A stretch of 10,531 nt of DNA, taken from Actinomycetota bacterium. Its GTDB lineage: Bacteria; Actinomycetota; Thermoleophilia; Gaiellales; Gaiellaceae. This document shows positions 1 to 6,520 of this stretch, one piece after another. The stretch is taken from NCBI GenBank assembly GCA_005884155.1, contig VAXD01000005.1, positions 1 to 10,531 of the forward strand, written 5' to 3'. The translations under genes and the position numbers were made by a program. Positions within the stretch are counted from its first letter, which is position 1; every line of letters begins with the position of its first letter. The notes beneath the pieces were generated by a model that worked only from the letters and a program-made list of their open reading frames with translations, was not told the DNA's origin and searched no databases.

Positions 1-48
1 GACCCCCTCCTTACCATGGAGGTGCTCTACCAACTGAGCTAAGAGGGC
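1..48 (-). tRNA. tRNA-Thr (anticodon GGT), partial at left edge
   Basis: Read on the minus strand, the 5' acceptor half GCCCTCT is followed by TA and a D arm closed by GCTC/GAGC with the loop AGTTGGTA. The anticodon arm is CCTCC/GGAGG around the loop ATGGTAA. Loop positions 34-36 are GGT, which reads the threonine codon ACC. The window ends in the variable loop, so the T arm and 3' acceptor strand cannot be checked. It lies downstream of tRNA-Tyr on the same strand. Confidence 0.9.
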
Positions 49-57
49 GCGCTCTCG

Positions 58-63
58 ATTCTA
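58..63 (-). promoter_or_regulatory. Candidate -10 box for tRNA-Thr
   Basis: On the minus strand TAGAAT matches five of six bases of the TATAAT consensus and sits 9 bp before the tRNA-Thr 5' end, which suits a start a few bases upstream of the mature tRNA. No convincing -35 is visible at 17 bp. A 6-bp inverted repeat (GCCCTG/CAGGGC, 64-81) occupies the spacer region. Co-transcription from tRNA-Tyr is equally possible. Confidence 0.35.
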
Positions 64-103
64 GCCCTGGTTCGGCAGGGCCGTTTTCGGGCAGACCGCG
101 GCT

Positions 104-223
104 ATGGAAGACGAAGGACGAACCGAGACCGAACGCGAGCTCGAGGAGCCGAAAGAGGACAGCCCTTGGGCGAAGACTTCCAGCGGCGATGCAGACTCCG
201 TCGTTGACGACGACGAAGACTGA
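104..223 (+). CDS. Possible small acidic protein, 39 aa
   Basis: An ATG at 104 opens a 39-codon frame ending in TGA at 221-223. The peptide starts MEDEGRTETERELEEPKED and ends in an Asp/Glu run (VVDDDED), so it is strongly acidic and hydrophilic, with no membrane segment or signal peptide. Many third positions are G or C, as in the real genes here. No Shine-Dalgarno is visible before the ATG, and the frame lies antisense to the spacer between two minus-strand tRNA genes. I recognise no family. It could be a genuine small protein or a chance frame in a GC-rich spacer; chance is at least as likely. Confidence 0.25.
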   Translation: MEDEGRTETERELEEPKEDSPWAKTSSGDADSVVDDDED

Positions 224-230
224 GTAGAAG

Positions 231-312
231 TGGGGGCGGGAGGATTCGAACCTCCGTAGGCTGAGCCGACGGGTTTACAGCCCGTTCCCTTTGGCCACTC
301 GGGCACACCCCC
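231..312 (-). tRNA. tRNA-Tyr (anticodon GTA)
   Basis: The minus strand gives a complete class II tRNA of about 82 nt. The acceptor stem GGGGGTG pairs with CGCCCCC, with one T-G wobble, and the discriminator is A. The D stem is CCC/GGG. The anticodon arm is ACGGG/CCCGT around the loop CTGTAAA, with GTA at positions 34-36. A long variable arm follows, and the T arm is GGAGG/CCTCC around TTCGAAT. The long variable arm is what bacterial tRNA-Tyr should have. No CCA is encoded after the discriminator, so it would be added by the tRNA nucleotidyltransferase. Confidence 0.96.
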
Positions 313-325
313 GGGACGGTCGGAA

Positions 326-331
326 AGTGTA
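326..331 (-). promoter_or_regulatory. Candidate -10 box for tRNA-Tyr
   Basis: On the minus strand TACACT lies 13 bp upstream of the tRNA-Tyr 5' end, which would place the transcription start about 7 nt before the mature tRNA. I see no clear -35 element at the usual distance. The 60-bp gap 313-372 must hold this promoter and that of the divergent cyclase gene. Confidence 0.35.
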
Positions 332-360
332 GCCGGGTCGAAAGAAGCGGCCGCGCACCG

Positions 361-366
361 TACGCT
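361..366 (+). promoter_or_regulatory. Candidate leaderless -10 box for the cyclase gene
   Basis: TACGCT ends exactly 6 nt before the GTG start at 373, and there is no Shine-Dalgarno sequence in between. A TANNNT box this close would put the transcription start at or next to the start codon, the arrangement of leaderless mRNAs that are common in actinobacteria. GTCGAA at 337-342 with an 18-bp spacer is a weak -35 candidate. The same box-to-start spacing recurs at 4156-4168. Confidence 0.5.
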
Positions 367-372
367 TAGCAC

Positions 373-2418
373 GTGCTCACCTGCTCCAACTGCGGCCAGG
401 AGAACCCCGAGGTCGCCAAATTCTGTCTCGCCTGCGGGCAGCCGCTCGACGCGGGGGCGCCGGCTGGGCGGGACGAGCGGCGGATCGTCTCCGTTGTCTT
501 CGTCGACCTCGTCGGCTTCACGGCGCGCTCCGAGCAGCTCGACCCGGAGGACGTCCGGGCGTTCCTGAGCCCGTATCACGACTTCGTCCGGCAGGAGTTC
601 GAGTCGTTCGGAGGCGTAGTCGAGAAGTTCATCGGCGACGCGATTGTGGCCGTCTTCGGGGCGCCGACCGCTTACGGCGACGACGCCGAGCGGGCCGTGC
701 GGGCAGCGATGGCCGTGCGCGACGGCGTGAGCGGGCTCGGCGAGCTCGATGTTCAGGTTCGGATCGCCGTCAACACCGGAGAGGCGCTCGTCTCTCTCGG
801 GGCGCGGCCGGAGCTCGGCGAGGCGATGGTTGCCGGGGACGTCGTCAACACGGCCGCGCGCCTGCAGTCGGCCGCTCCGATCGGCGGCGTGCTCGCGGGT
901 CGAGGGACGTACGAGGCCACGCGCGACGCGATCGAGTACGAGCAGGCAGCGGCGGTCGAGGCCAAGGGGAAGACCGACCCGGTGGAAGCCTGGATCGCCG
1001 TCCGTCAGCGCCACGCGGCCGGCGAGCGGCACCATTCCGGAGATCTCGTAGGGCGTGGCCGCGAACTCGATGTCCTGCGCGGAACCTGGGAGCGCGTTTC
1101 CAGCGAGTCGGTCCCGCACCTGGTCACCGTCCTCGGCCCGGCGGGAATCGGGAAGACGCGGCTGGCCCAGGAGTTCGACGGCGTCGTGGAGGAGCTCGGC
1201 GGCCGCACCGTCCACGGGCGCTCGCTGCCGTACCGCGAGAGCAGCGCCTACTTCGCGTTCTCGACCCAGGTCAAGCAGTTGTGCGGGATCTTCGAGAGCG
1301 ACCCGCCCGACGTCGGCCTTGCGAAGCTGCAGGAGAGCGTCCCCGACGAAACGGTGGCGCGGCACCTTGCGATCCTGCTCGGGCTCGATCCCGACGGTGT
1401 CGTAGAGGACCGCGAGGAGCTCTTCTTCTCCGTGCGCGTCTTCATCGAGTCGGTCGCGAGCGAGCAGCCCACGGCGCTTGTGTTCGAGGACATTCATTGG
1501 GCCGACCGCGGGCTCCTCGACCTGATCGAGCTGCTCGCTGCGCGCCTGCGCGACCTTCCGATCATGCTGCTGACCCTCGCGCGGCCGGAGCTGCTGGACA
1601 ACCGTCCGGCCTGGGGCGGGGGGTTGCCCTCCTACACGGCGTTGCCGGTGGCGCCCTTGAGCCCCACCGAGGCCGCGGAGCTGGCCGAGCTCCGGCTTGG
1701 GCGGCTGAAGACCGAGGTGCTCTCGAAGCTGGCGGACACAGCCGGCGGCAACCCCCTCTTCATCGAGCAGCTCGCCGCGACGATGGCCGAGTCCTCACAA
1801 GCGGGAGGGTCGCTCCCTAGCTCGATCCGTGGCATCGTCGCCGCTCGGCTCGATGCGCTGCCGGACGCCGAGCGCGCGCTTCTGCTCGACGCCGCGGTCG
1901 TCGGCAAGACCTTCTGGCGCGGGGCGGTCGAAAGGATCGCGGGCGGCGGGACGGACGGGCTGTCGGAGCTCTTCGGCGCGCTCGAGCGCCGCGATCTGAT
2001 CCTGCGTGAGACGAGCTCGATGATCGAAGGCGAGCAGCAGTTCAGCTTCAAGCACGTCCTCATCCGCGATGTCGCGTACGAGCTGCTGCCGCGCGCCGAG
2101 CGCCGCGACCGTCACGCGCGCGTGGCGGAGTTCTTCGAGGAGTCGACCGCCGAGCTCGGCGAGGCGGCCGCGGCGCTCGCGCGCCACTGGCGCGACGCCG
2201 GGGAGCCCGAGCGCGCAGTCGGCTACTTCATCCGCGCCGCCGAGCAGGCCGAGCGCGGCTGGGCGAAGGACCAGGCCGCGATCATCTACCGGGAGGCGCT
2301 CGATCTCGTCCCCGAAGACGACGCCGAGCGGCTCGGCGACATCCGCCGGCGGCTCGGCCTGGCACGCGCTGCCGCGGTCCACATCCCGGACGCGCGGCAG
2401 CTGATGCAGGAAACCTAG
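373..2418 (+). CDS. Zinc ribbon-adenylate/guanylate cyclase-AAA ATPase fusion protein, short form
   Basis: This 681-residue cytoplasmic protein has three parts. A zinc ribbon has Cys4, Cys7, Cys18 and Cys21. A class III nucleotide cyclase domain spans about 37-210: metal-binding Asp45 (FVDLVGFT) and Asp89 (GDAIVAVFG), Lys85 and Asp156 at the positions that favour ATP, and Asn159/Arg163 (NTAAR) for transition-state binding. An AAA/STAND-type ATPase starts near 226, with Walker A GPAGIGKT (255-262) and Walker B ALVFEDIHWAD (about 368-378). All key cyclase residues are present, so cAMP synthesis is plausible; the ATPase probably gates it. Relatives usually continue into a long TPR-type region to about 1,000 residues or more, whereas this one stops after roughly 70 residues of helical repeat. 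GTG at 373 is chosen because the zinc-ribbon cysteines begin at once and a -10 box lies 6 nt upstream. The natural signal and target are unknown. Confidence 0.93.
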   Translation: MLTCSNCGQENPEVAKFCLACGQPLDAGAPAGRDERRIVSVVFVDLVGFTARSEQLDPEDVRAFLSPYHDFVRQEFESFGGVVEKFIGDAIVAVFGAPTAYGDDAERAVRAAMAVRDGVSGLGELDVQVRIAVNTGEALVSLGARPELGEAMVAGDVVNTAARLQSAAPIGGVLAGRGTYEATRDAIEYEQAAAVEAKGKTDPVEAWIAVRQRHAAGERHHSGDLVGRGRELDVLRGTWERVSSESVPHLVTVLGPAGIGKTRLAQEFDGVVEELGGRTVHGRSLPYRESSAYFAFSTQVKQLCGIFESDPPDVGLAKLQESVPDETVARHLAILLGLDPDGVVEDREELFFSVRVFIESVASEQPTALVFEDIHWADRGLLDLIELLAARLRDLPIMLLTLARPELLDNRPAWGGGLPSYTALPVAPLSPTEAAELAELRLGRLKTEVLSKLADTAGGNPLFIEQLAATMAESSQAGGSLPSSIRGIVAARLDALPDAERALLLDAAVVGKTFWRGAVERIAGGGTDGLSELFGALERRDLILRETSSMIEGEQQFSFKHVLIRDVAYELLPRAERRDRHARVAEFFEESTAELGEAAAALARHWRDAGEPERAVGYFIRAAEQAERGWAKDQAAIIYREALDLVPEDDAERLGDIRRRLGLARAAAVHIPDARQLMQET

Positions 2419-2699
2419 ACGGGCGGGAAGTCAGCCGGCGTGACGTCGCCGGCGATCTCGTGGATCCCCTCGATCGTGTGCTGCCCGAGGTCGTCGGCGT
2501 GCGACCTGACCATCTCCTCTGTCGGCGCGGCGTAGACGCAGTACGTCATCACCGTGCCCTGGTCGTCGACGACCACGTGGCTGTGCTCCCACTCGATTTC
2601 CGGATAGGTCTCCTCGATCGTCTTGCGCGAACGGCGACCGACCTCCGGCATCTCATCTTCGGAGACGTCGAACTTGCGCACCACCATGAACCTGGTCAA
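2415..2699 (-). CDS. DUF4242 family protein (SCO4226-like)
   Basis: This small 94-residue soluble protein has the look of DUF4242: an N-terminal strand (TRFMVVRKF), a helical segment, then WEHSHVVVDD and the typical TYCVYAAPTEEMVRSHA. One Streptomyces member, SCO4226, is described as nickel-binding, but the biochemical role of the family is unclear and I do not assign one. I choose TTG at 2699 because AAAGGAG (2711-2705) lies 5 nt upstream and family members tend to start with a short residue or two before the RFMV strand. An earlier TTG at 2714 overlaps the upstream stop, and ATG 2687 is too far from the ribosome site. It follows the FAD oxidase by 11 bp, so the two are one transcript. Its TAG stop overlaps the TAG of the convergent cyclase gene. 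Confidence 0.85.
   Translation of the reverse strand: MTRFMVVRKFDVSEDEMPEVGRRSRKTIEETYPEIEWEHSHVVVDDQGTVMTYCVYAAPTEEMVRSHADDLGQHTIEGIHEIAGDVTPADFPPV
2434..2453. other. Inverted repeat downstream of the convergent stops
   Basis: GCCGGCG (2434-2440) and CGCCGGC (2447-2453) form a perfect 7-bp stem with a 6-nt loop, starting 16 bp after the cyclase stop and lying inside the 3' end of the DUF4242 gene. There is no T-tract on either strand. It could stabilise or end the cyclase transcript, but in DNA this GC-rich, coding constraint or chance explains it as well. Confidence 0.25.
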
Positions 2700-2704
2700 A
2701 GAAA

Positions 2705-2711
2705 CTCCTTT
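2705..2711 (-). promoter_or_regulatory. Ribosome binding site that decides the DUF4242 start
   Basis: AAAGGAG on the minus strand overlaps the TGA stop of the upstream FAD oxidase and lies 5 nt from TTG 2699. It is the clearest Shine-Dalgarno in the window. It fits TTG 2699 better than TTG 2714 (which lies upstream of it) or ATG 2687 (17 nt away). Confidence 0.7.
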
Positions 2712-4093
2712 CAATCGGCCGGCTTGATGTTCTGGTTCACGTGAAAGAGATTATCGGGGTCGTACTTCGCCTTGATCTTGGCGAGCCGATCGTAGTTCTG
2801 CCCGTAAGCCGCCCGGATCCGGTCCTGCCCTTCGTCCATGATCATGTTCAGGTAGACGCCGCCGGCCGAGTACGGGTGCAGCGCCTCTTGGTAGCCCTTT
2901 GACCAGGCGCTGATGGCGCCGACGTTCTCCGGGTCGGGGTCCACCCCCGCCATGACCGCGCCCCAGTTGGCGTTGCGGTAAGCCCACGGCGTCTCGGTGG
3001 GGCCGACCTTGTGGGCCGCGCCGTTGATCGGATAGAGGTGCATCGTCGACTTCCAGGTCGGCAGCTTCTCTGACCACTCCGCGTGCAGTTGCACGGCCTC
3101 GTCCGGAATCGTCTCGACGAAGTCGGCGCGCCAGTACCACTGGTCGCCTGGCGGGTAGAGCTCGTCGAACGCGCCCTGGATCGCCGGGAACGGCATCTCC
3201 TGAACGCCGTCCAAGACCAGGCCCGGCTGTGACCGCGCCTCGTCGAGCGCCTTGCTGTCGTCCTCTCCGCCAGGGAGGCACCAGACGATTCCCGTGACTT
3301 TCTTCAGGTGCAGCTCTTCCGGGAAGATCGGCGCCGGTGGCACTGTCAGGAACGCGAAGAAGCCGTACACGTCCTCGGGGGCGTTGACGATGAAGTCGCG
3401 GTACCACTTGAGGAGATCGACGGTCTGGTCGAGCTCCCAGAGCATCGGGCCGGCGAGCACGTTGCTCACCGGATGGAGGCGCATCTTCATCTGCGTGACG
3501 ACGCCGAAGTTGCCGCCGCCGCCGCGGAGCGCCCAGTAGAGGTCGTCGTTCTCGTTCTCGTCGGCGGTCACGACACTGCCGTCCGCGAGCACGATCTCGG
3601 CGCCGAGGAGGTTGTCGATCGAAAGGCCGTAAGTGCGGGACAGGTAGCCCATCCCGCCGCCGAGGATCAGGCCGCCCGCTCCCGTCGTCCCCACGATCCC
3701 GGCCGGTGTCGCCATGCCCTGCTCGTGGGTCGCCGCATCGACCTCTTTGAGCAGGCAGCCGCCTCCGATTGTGGCGGTGCGCGAATCGGCGTCGACGGAG
3801 ATGCTCTTCAACCCGGCGAGGTCGATGACCAGCCCGTCGTCGACGCTGCCCAGGCCAGGGCCGTTGTGGCCGCCGCAGCGGATCGCGATGTCGAGACCTT
3901 GCTCCCGGCCGAACTTGACCCCGGCAACCACGTCGTCGACGTCTGCGCAGCGGGCAATCAGGGCCGGCTTCTTGTCGATCATCGCGTTGTAGAGCGCGCG
4001 CGCCTCGTCGTAGTCGGAGTCGCCCGGGCGGGTGACGCTACCGTGCAGCTTCCCCGCGAAGTCGTCGACATTCGTGTCCAGCAGCTCGGTCAT
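2711..4093 (-). CDS. FAD-binding oxidoreductase, berberine bridge enzyme (BBE) type
   Basis: This 460-residue protein has the PCMH/VAO FAD-binding fold followed by a BBE C-terminal motif. RCGGHN near residues 72-77 supplies His76, the expected 8-alpha-histidyl FAD attachment site. The second attachment cysteine of bicovalent BBE enzymes is not seen: the matching stretch reads AGIVGTTGAGG, so a single covalent link is expected. GGGMGYLSR (145-153) and RGGGGNFGVVT (190-200) are the usual FAD-contact segments, and YDPDNLFHVNQNI (444-456) is the BBE signature. No signal peptide is visible, so it is likely cytoplasmic. Such enzymes oxidise sugars, alcohols or aromatic natural products; the substrate cannot be read here. 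The ATG at 4093 follows a purine-rich GAGGGAGAGGG ribosome site. It is transcribed ahead of the DUF4242 gene. Confidence 0.95.
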   Translation of the reverse strand: MTELLDTNVDDFAGKLHGSVTRPGDSDYDEARALYNAMIDKKPALIARCADVDDVVAGVKFGREQGLDIAIRCGGHNGPGLGSVDDGLVIDLAGLKSISVDADSRTATIGGGCLLKEVDAATHEQGMATPAGIVGTTGAGGLILGGGMGYLSRTYGLSIDNLLGAEIVLADGSVVTADENENDDLYWALRGGGGNFGVVTQMKMRLHPVSNVLAGPMLWELDQTVDLLKWYRDFIVNAPEDVYGFFAFLTVPPAPIFPEELHLKKVTGIVWCLPGGEDDSKALDEARSQPGLVLDGVQEMPFPAIQGAFDELYPPGDQWYWRADFVETIPDEAVQLHAEWSEKLPTWKSTMHLYPINGAAHKVGPTETPWAYRNANWGAVMAGVDPDPENVGAISAWSKGYQEALHPYSAGGVYLNMIMDEGQDRIRAAYGQNYDRLAKIKAKYDPDNLFHVNQNIKPAD

Positions 4094-4120
4094 GGCCCTC
4101 TCCCTCGGTCGCTTGCAGCG

Positions 4121-4149
4121 ACTTTACTCAGCGCCTCCGGTCCCTACAA
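4121..4149 (-). promoter_or_regulatory. Candidate promoter of the FAD oxidase-DUF4242 unit
   Basis: On the minus strand, TTGTAG (4149-4144) and TAAAGT (4126-4121) are separated by 17 bp. They would start transcription near 4114, about 20 nt before the ATG, leaving room for the GAGGGAGAGGG ribosome site. The -35 matches the consensus in three of six positions only. Confidence 0.45.
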
Positions 4150-4155
4150 GAGGCT

Positions 4156-4161
4156 TACGAT
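4156..4161 (+). promoter_or_regulatory. Candidate leaderless -10 box for the flavoprotein/pilus run
   Basis: TACGAT ends 6 nt before the GTG at 4168 with no Shine-Dalgarno between them, the same geometry as TACGCT before the cyclase gene. It would give a leaderless mRNA and is the only promoter-like site I find ahead of the six-gene plus-strand run. No -35 is evident. It lies just 6 bp beyond the -35 of the divergent promoter, so the two probably interfere. Confidence 0.45.
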
Positions 4162-4167
4162 GACGCT

Positions 4168-5316
4168 GTGGAGCGGTTCGATGCGATCGTCGTCGGGGCC
4201 GGGCCGGCCGGCTCGACGGCGGCGCTGCGCCTCGCCCGCGGCGACGCGCGGGTGCTTCTGCTCGACCGAGCCCGCTTCCCGCGCGACAAGCCCTGCGGCG
4301 GCGGTCTCACCTACCGCGCGGTGTGCGAGCTCCCGGTCTCCGTCGATCCGGTCGTCGAGGACGTCGTCGACCGGGTCGAGCTCAGCTTGAGCTACCGGAC
4401 CCGCGTCGAGCGGGGCGGGCAGGGGCCGCTGGTGCTGATGACGCAGCGGCACCGGCTCGACGCACACCTTGCCGAGCAGGCCGTCGCCGCGGGCGCGGAG
4501 TTTCGCGACGGCGTACGGGCGACCGCGCTCGAGCTCGGTGAGGGGCAGGCGACGATTCGCTTCGGGGGCTCGGCCGCGAGTGCGCCGGTGCTGATCGGAG
4601 CGGACGGCGTGAACGGGCTGACGGCGCGGACGGTCGGCCTCGGGGCGCGCAGCCACGGCGTCGCGCTCGAAGGGAACGTTCCCTACGCGCACACGCGAGA
4701 GGAGCGCTGGCGCGGCAGGGCCGCCGTCGACCTCGGCGCCGTCCCGGGCGGCTATGCCTGGGTCTTCCCCAAGGGTGACCACGTCAACGTCGGCGTCGGC
4801 GGCTGGGAGTCGGAAGGTCCCCGGCTACGGGAGCATCTCGAGCGCGCCTGCTCGGCCTATGGGCTTCCGTCGGGCCGGGTCGACGACCTGCGGGGCTACC
4901 GGCTGCCGATGCGTCGTGCCGGCGATCCGGTGCAGCGCGGGCGCGTGCTGCTCGTCGGCGACGCTGCCGCCCTGGTCGATCCGCTGTCGGGCGACGGCAT
5001 CTACGAAGCCTTCGTCAGCGCGCGGCTCGCATCGGAGGCTGCGCTCGAGGCGCTCCAAGGCGGCGCGGCCACGCTCGACGCCTACGGTCCGCGGCTCGAC
5101 GCCGCGCTCGGCCGCTCGCTCGCGGCGTCGTGGAAGGCGAAGTACGCCCTCGAACGCTCACCGCGCGTGATCTACGGGATTGCGCGCATCCCGCTCGTCT
5201 GGGGAGTGATCGCAGCCTTCCTGCGCGGCGACCTCGCACACCCCGGCGAGGCTCGCGGCATCGTGCGCGCGCCCCTGCGTCTAGTCGAGACCATCGGCTC
5301 AAGAACCGCCGCGTAG
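4168..5316 (+). CDS. Geranylgeranyl reductase-family FAD-dependent oxidoreductase
   Basis: This 382-residue flavoprotein has the Rossmann nucleotide motif GAGPAG at 10-15, the reductase-family motif PCGGGL at 42-47, the mid-protein GADGVNG at 144-150, and the C-terminal FAD-phosphate motif GDAAALVDPLSGDGI at 264-278. The family reduces isoprenoid double bonds in chlorophyll precursors, archaeal lipids and, in actinobacteria (MenJ of Mycobacterium), the menaquinone side chain. With no photosynthesis genes here, a quinone or other isoprenoid substrate is the better guess. There is no signal peptide, and association with the inner membrane surface is likely. GTG 4168 is chosen because the FAD motif must begin within about 10 residues and a -10 box lies 6 nt upstream. 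It heads the plus-strand run, 17 bp before pilT; a functional link to pili is not shown. Confidence 0.92.
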   Translation: MERFDAIVVGAGPAGSTAALRLARGDARVLLLDRARFPRDKPCGGGLTYRAVCELPVSVDPVVEDVVDRVELSLSYRTRVERGGQGPLVLMTQRHRLDAHLAEQAVAAGAEFRDGVRATALELGEGQATIRFGGSAASAPVLIGADGVNGLTARTVGLGARSHGVALEGNVPYAHTREERWRGRAAVDLGAVPGGYAWVFPKGDHVNVGVGGWESEGPRLREHLERACSAYGLPSGRVDDLRGYRLPMRRAGDPVQRGRVLLVGDAAALVDPLSGDGIYEAFVSARLASEAALEALQGGAATLDAYGPRLDAALGRSLAASWKAKYALERSPRVIYGIARIPLVWGVIAAFLRGDLAHPGEARGIVRAPLRLVETIGSRTAA

Positions 5317-5333
5317 CTGCCGATCTGCTCCAC

Positions 5334-6518
5334 GTGGAGCTGAATGCGGTCCTGAGCCGCGCCGTGCAACTCGGCGCGAGCGACATTCATCTGAAAATCG
5401 GCCAGCCGCCGATCGTGCGGCGGGACGGCGAGCTCGGCGTGCTTCCGGAGCATCCGCCGCTGACCGATCTCGACCTCGAGGCCGCTCTGGCCGCGGTCGC
5501 CGACCTTGCGCCCGCCAAGCTGCACGCCTTCCACGAGACCGGCGAGCTCGACATCGCCTACACGGCGAACGACCTCCCGCGCTTCCGCGTCAACGGCTTC
5601 CGCCAGCGCGGCTCGATCTCCTTCGCTTTCCGCGTGATCCCGAAGGAGGTGCCGAGCTTCGAAGAGCTGCGGCTGCCGAAGGGCGTCGGGCGGCTCGCCG
5701 AGGAGCACCGCGGGCTCGTTCTCGTGACCGGCGCGACCGGCTCCGGCAAGACCACGACCCTGGCCGCGGTGATCGACCACATCAACCGGACGCGCCGCCA
5801 GCACATCGTCACGATCGAGGACCCGATCGAGATCCTGCACGCCGACCGGGGTTGCATCGTCAACCAGCGCGAGGTCGGGCTCGACACCGACTCGTTCCTC
5901 GCGGCCGTCCGCCGCGTCCTCCGCCAGGACCCGGACGTGGTCCTGATCGGCGAGCTGCGTGACTCCGAGACCGCCGAGACCGCGCTCAAAGCCGCCGAGT
6001 CGGGCCACCTCGTCCTCTCGACGATGCACACGATCGACGCCGCCGAGACCGTCAACCGCCTGATCGAGTTCTTCCCGGCCATCAAGCAGGAGCAGATCCG
6101 CGCGATCCTGGCGGGCGTCCTGCGCGGCGTGGTCAGTCAGCGCCTGCTGCCGCGCGTCGAAGGCGGACGTGTGGCCGCGGTCGAGGTAATGGTCAACAAC
6201 TCCCGCGTCGCCGACCTGATCCGCGAGCAGAAGGTCGAGGAGATCCCGGACGCGATCGCCGAGGGCGAGTTCTTCGACATGCAGACGTTCACCGACGCAC
6301 TGATCGCGCTCGTGCTCGCCGGCGAGATCGACCGCGAGGTCGCGGCGAACGCGGCCACGAACCGACACGACTTCCTTGTCGCTCTCGAGCAAGCGCTGAA
6401 GCGAACCGCGGCGGGCATCGCGCACGACCGGCCGCAGTCGGAGGCGGCGCAGGACGAGCCGCCAGGACCGGACGACGACGGGCAGATGCCCGCGCTGCGG
6501 GTGGCGGGCGCCCCCTAG
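5334..6518 (+). CDS. pilT: Type IV pilus twitching-motility ATPase PilT
   Basis: This 394-residue cytoplasmic hexameric ATPase powers pilus retraction in well-studied systems. Its N-terminal PAS-like domain begins with the conserved GASDIHL. Walker A GATGSGKT is at 133-140, the Asp box TIEDPIE at about 160-166, Walker B DVVLIGELRD at about 201-210 with catalytic Glu207, and the His box GHLVLSTMHT at 224-233. RVADLIRE corresponds to the AIRNLIRE motif characteristic of PilT. The last 30 or so residues are a Pro/Asp-rich tail beyond the usual PilT end. The frame is open upstream to 5130, but that part overlaps the flavoprotein and lacks homology. GTG 5334, 17 bp after the previous stop, puts GASDIHL near residue 14 as expected. 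No Shine-Dalgarno is seen, so coupling to the gene before is likely. PilU-like function cannot be excluded. Confidence 0.95.
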   Translation: MELNAVLSRAVQLGASDIHLKIGQPPIVRRDGELGVLPEHPPLTDLDLEAALAAVADLAPAKLHAFHETGELDIAYTANDLPRFRVNGFRQRGSISFAFRVIPKEVPSFEELRLPKGVGRLAEEHRGLVLVTGATGSGKTTTLAAVIDHINRTRRQHIVTIEDPIEILHADRGCIVNQREVGLDTDSFLAAVRRVLRQDPDVVLIGELRDSETAETALKAAESGHLVLSTMHTIDAAETVNRLIEFFPAIKQEQIRAILAGVLRGVVSQRLLPRVEGGRVAAVEVMVNNSRVADLIREQKVEEIPDAIAEGEFFDMQTFTDALIALVLAGEIDREVAANAATNRHDFLVALEQALKRTAAGIAHDRPQSEAAQDEPPGPDDDGQMPALRVAGAP

Positions 6519-6520
6519 CG

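Noticed and set aside
64..81. Inverted repeat GCCCTG-GTTCGG-CAGGGC as a terminator
   Set aside because: The stem is only 6 bp with no T-tract and lies within the likely tRNA-Thr promoter spacer; such short stems are frequent in GC-rich DNA.
61..1497. Long minus-strand open frame (478 codons)
   Set aside because: It lies opposite the cyclase gene and runs through tRNA-Tyr; Arg/Ala/Asp-rich composition with no motif marks it as a GC-rich antisense shadow.
3308..4390. Plus-strand open frame opposite the FAD oxidase
   Set aside because: It crosses the divergent promoter gap and the true flavoprotein start, and shows no domain; the minus-strand oxidase is clearly the gene.
5130..5333. N-terminal extension of PilT
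   Set aside because: It overlaps the flavoprotein coding sequence in another frame, is Arg-rich and unlike PilT, and GTG 5334 gives the normal N-terminus.
5172..6425. Minus-strand open frame (417 codons) opposite pilT
   Set aside because: All PilT motifs read on the plus strand; this frame has none.
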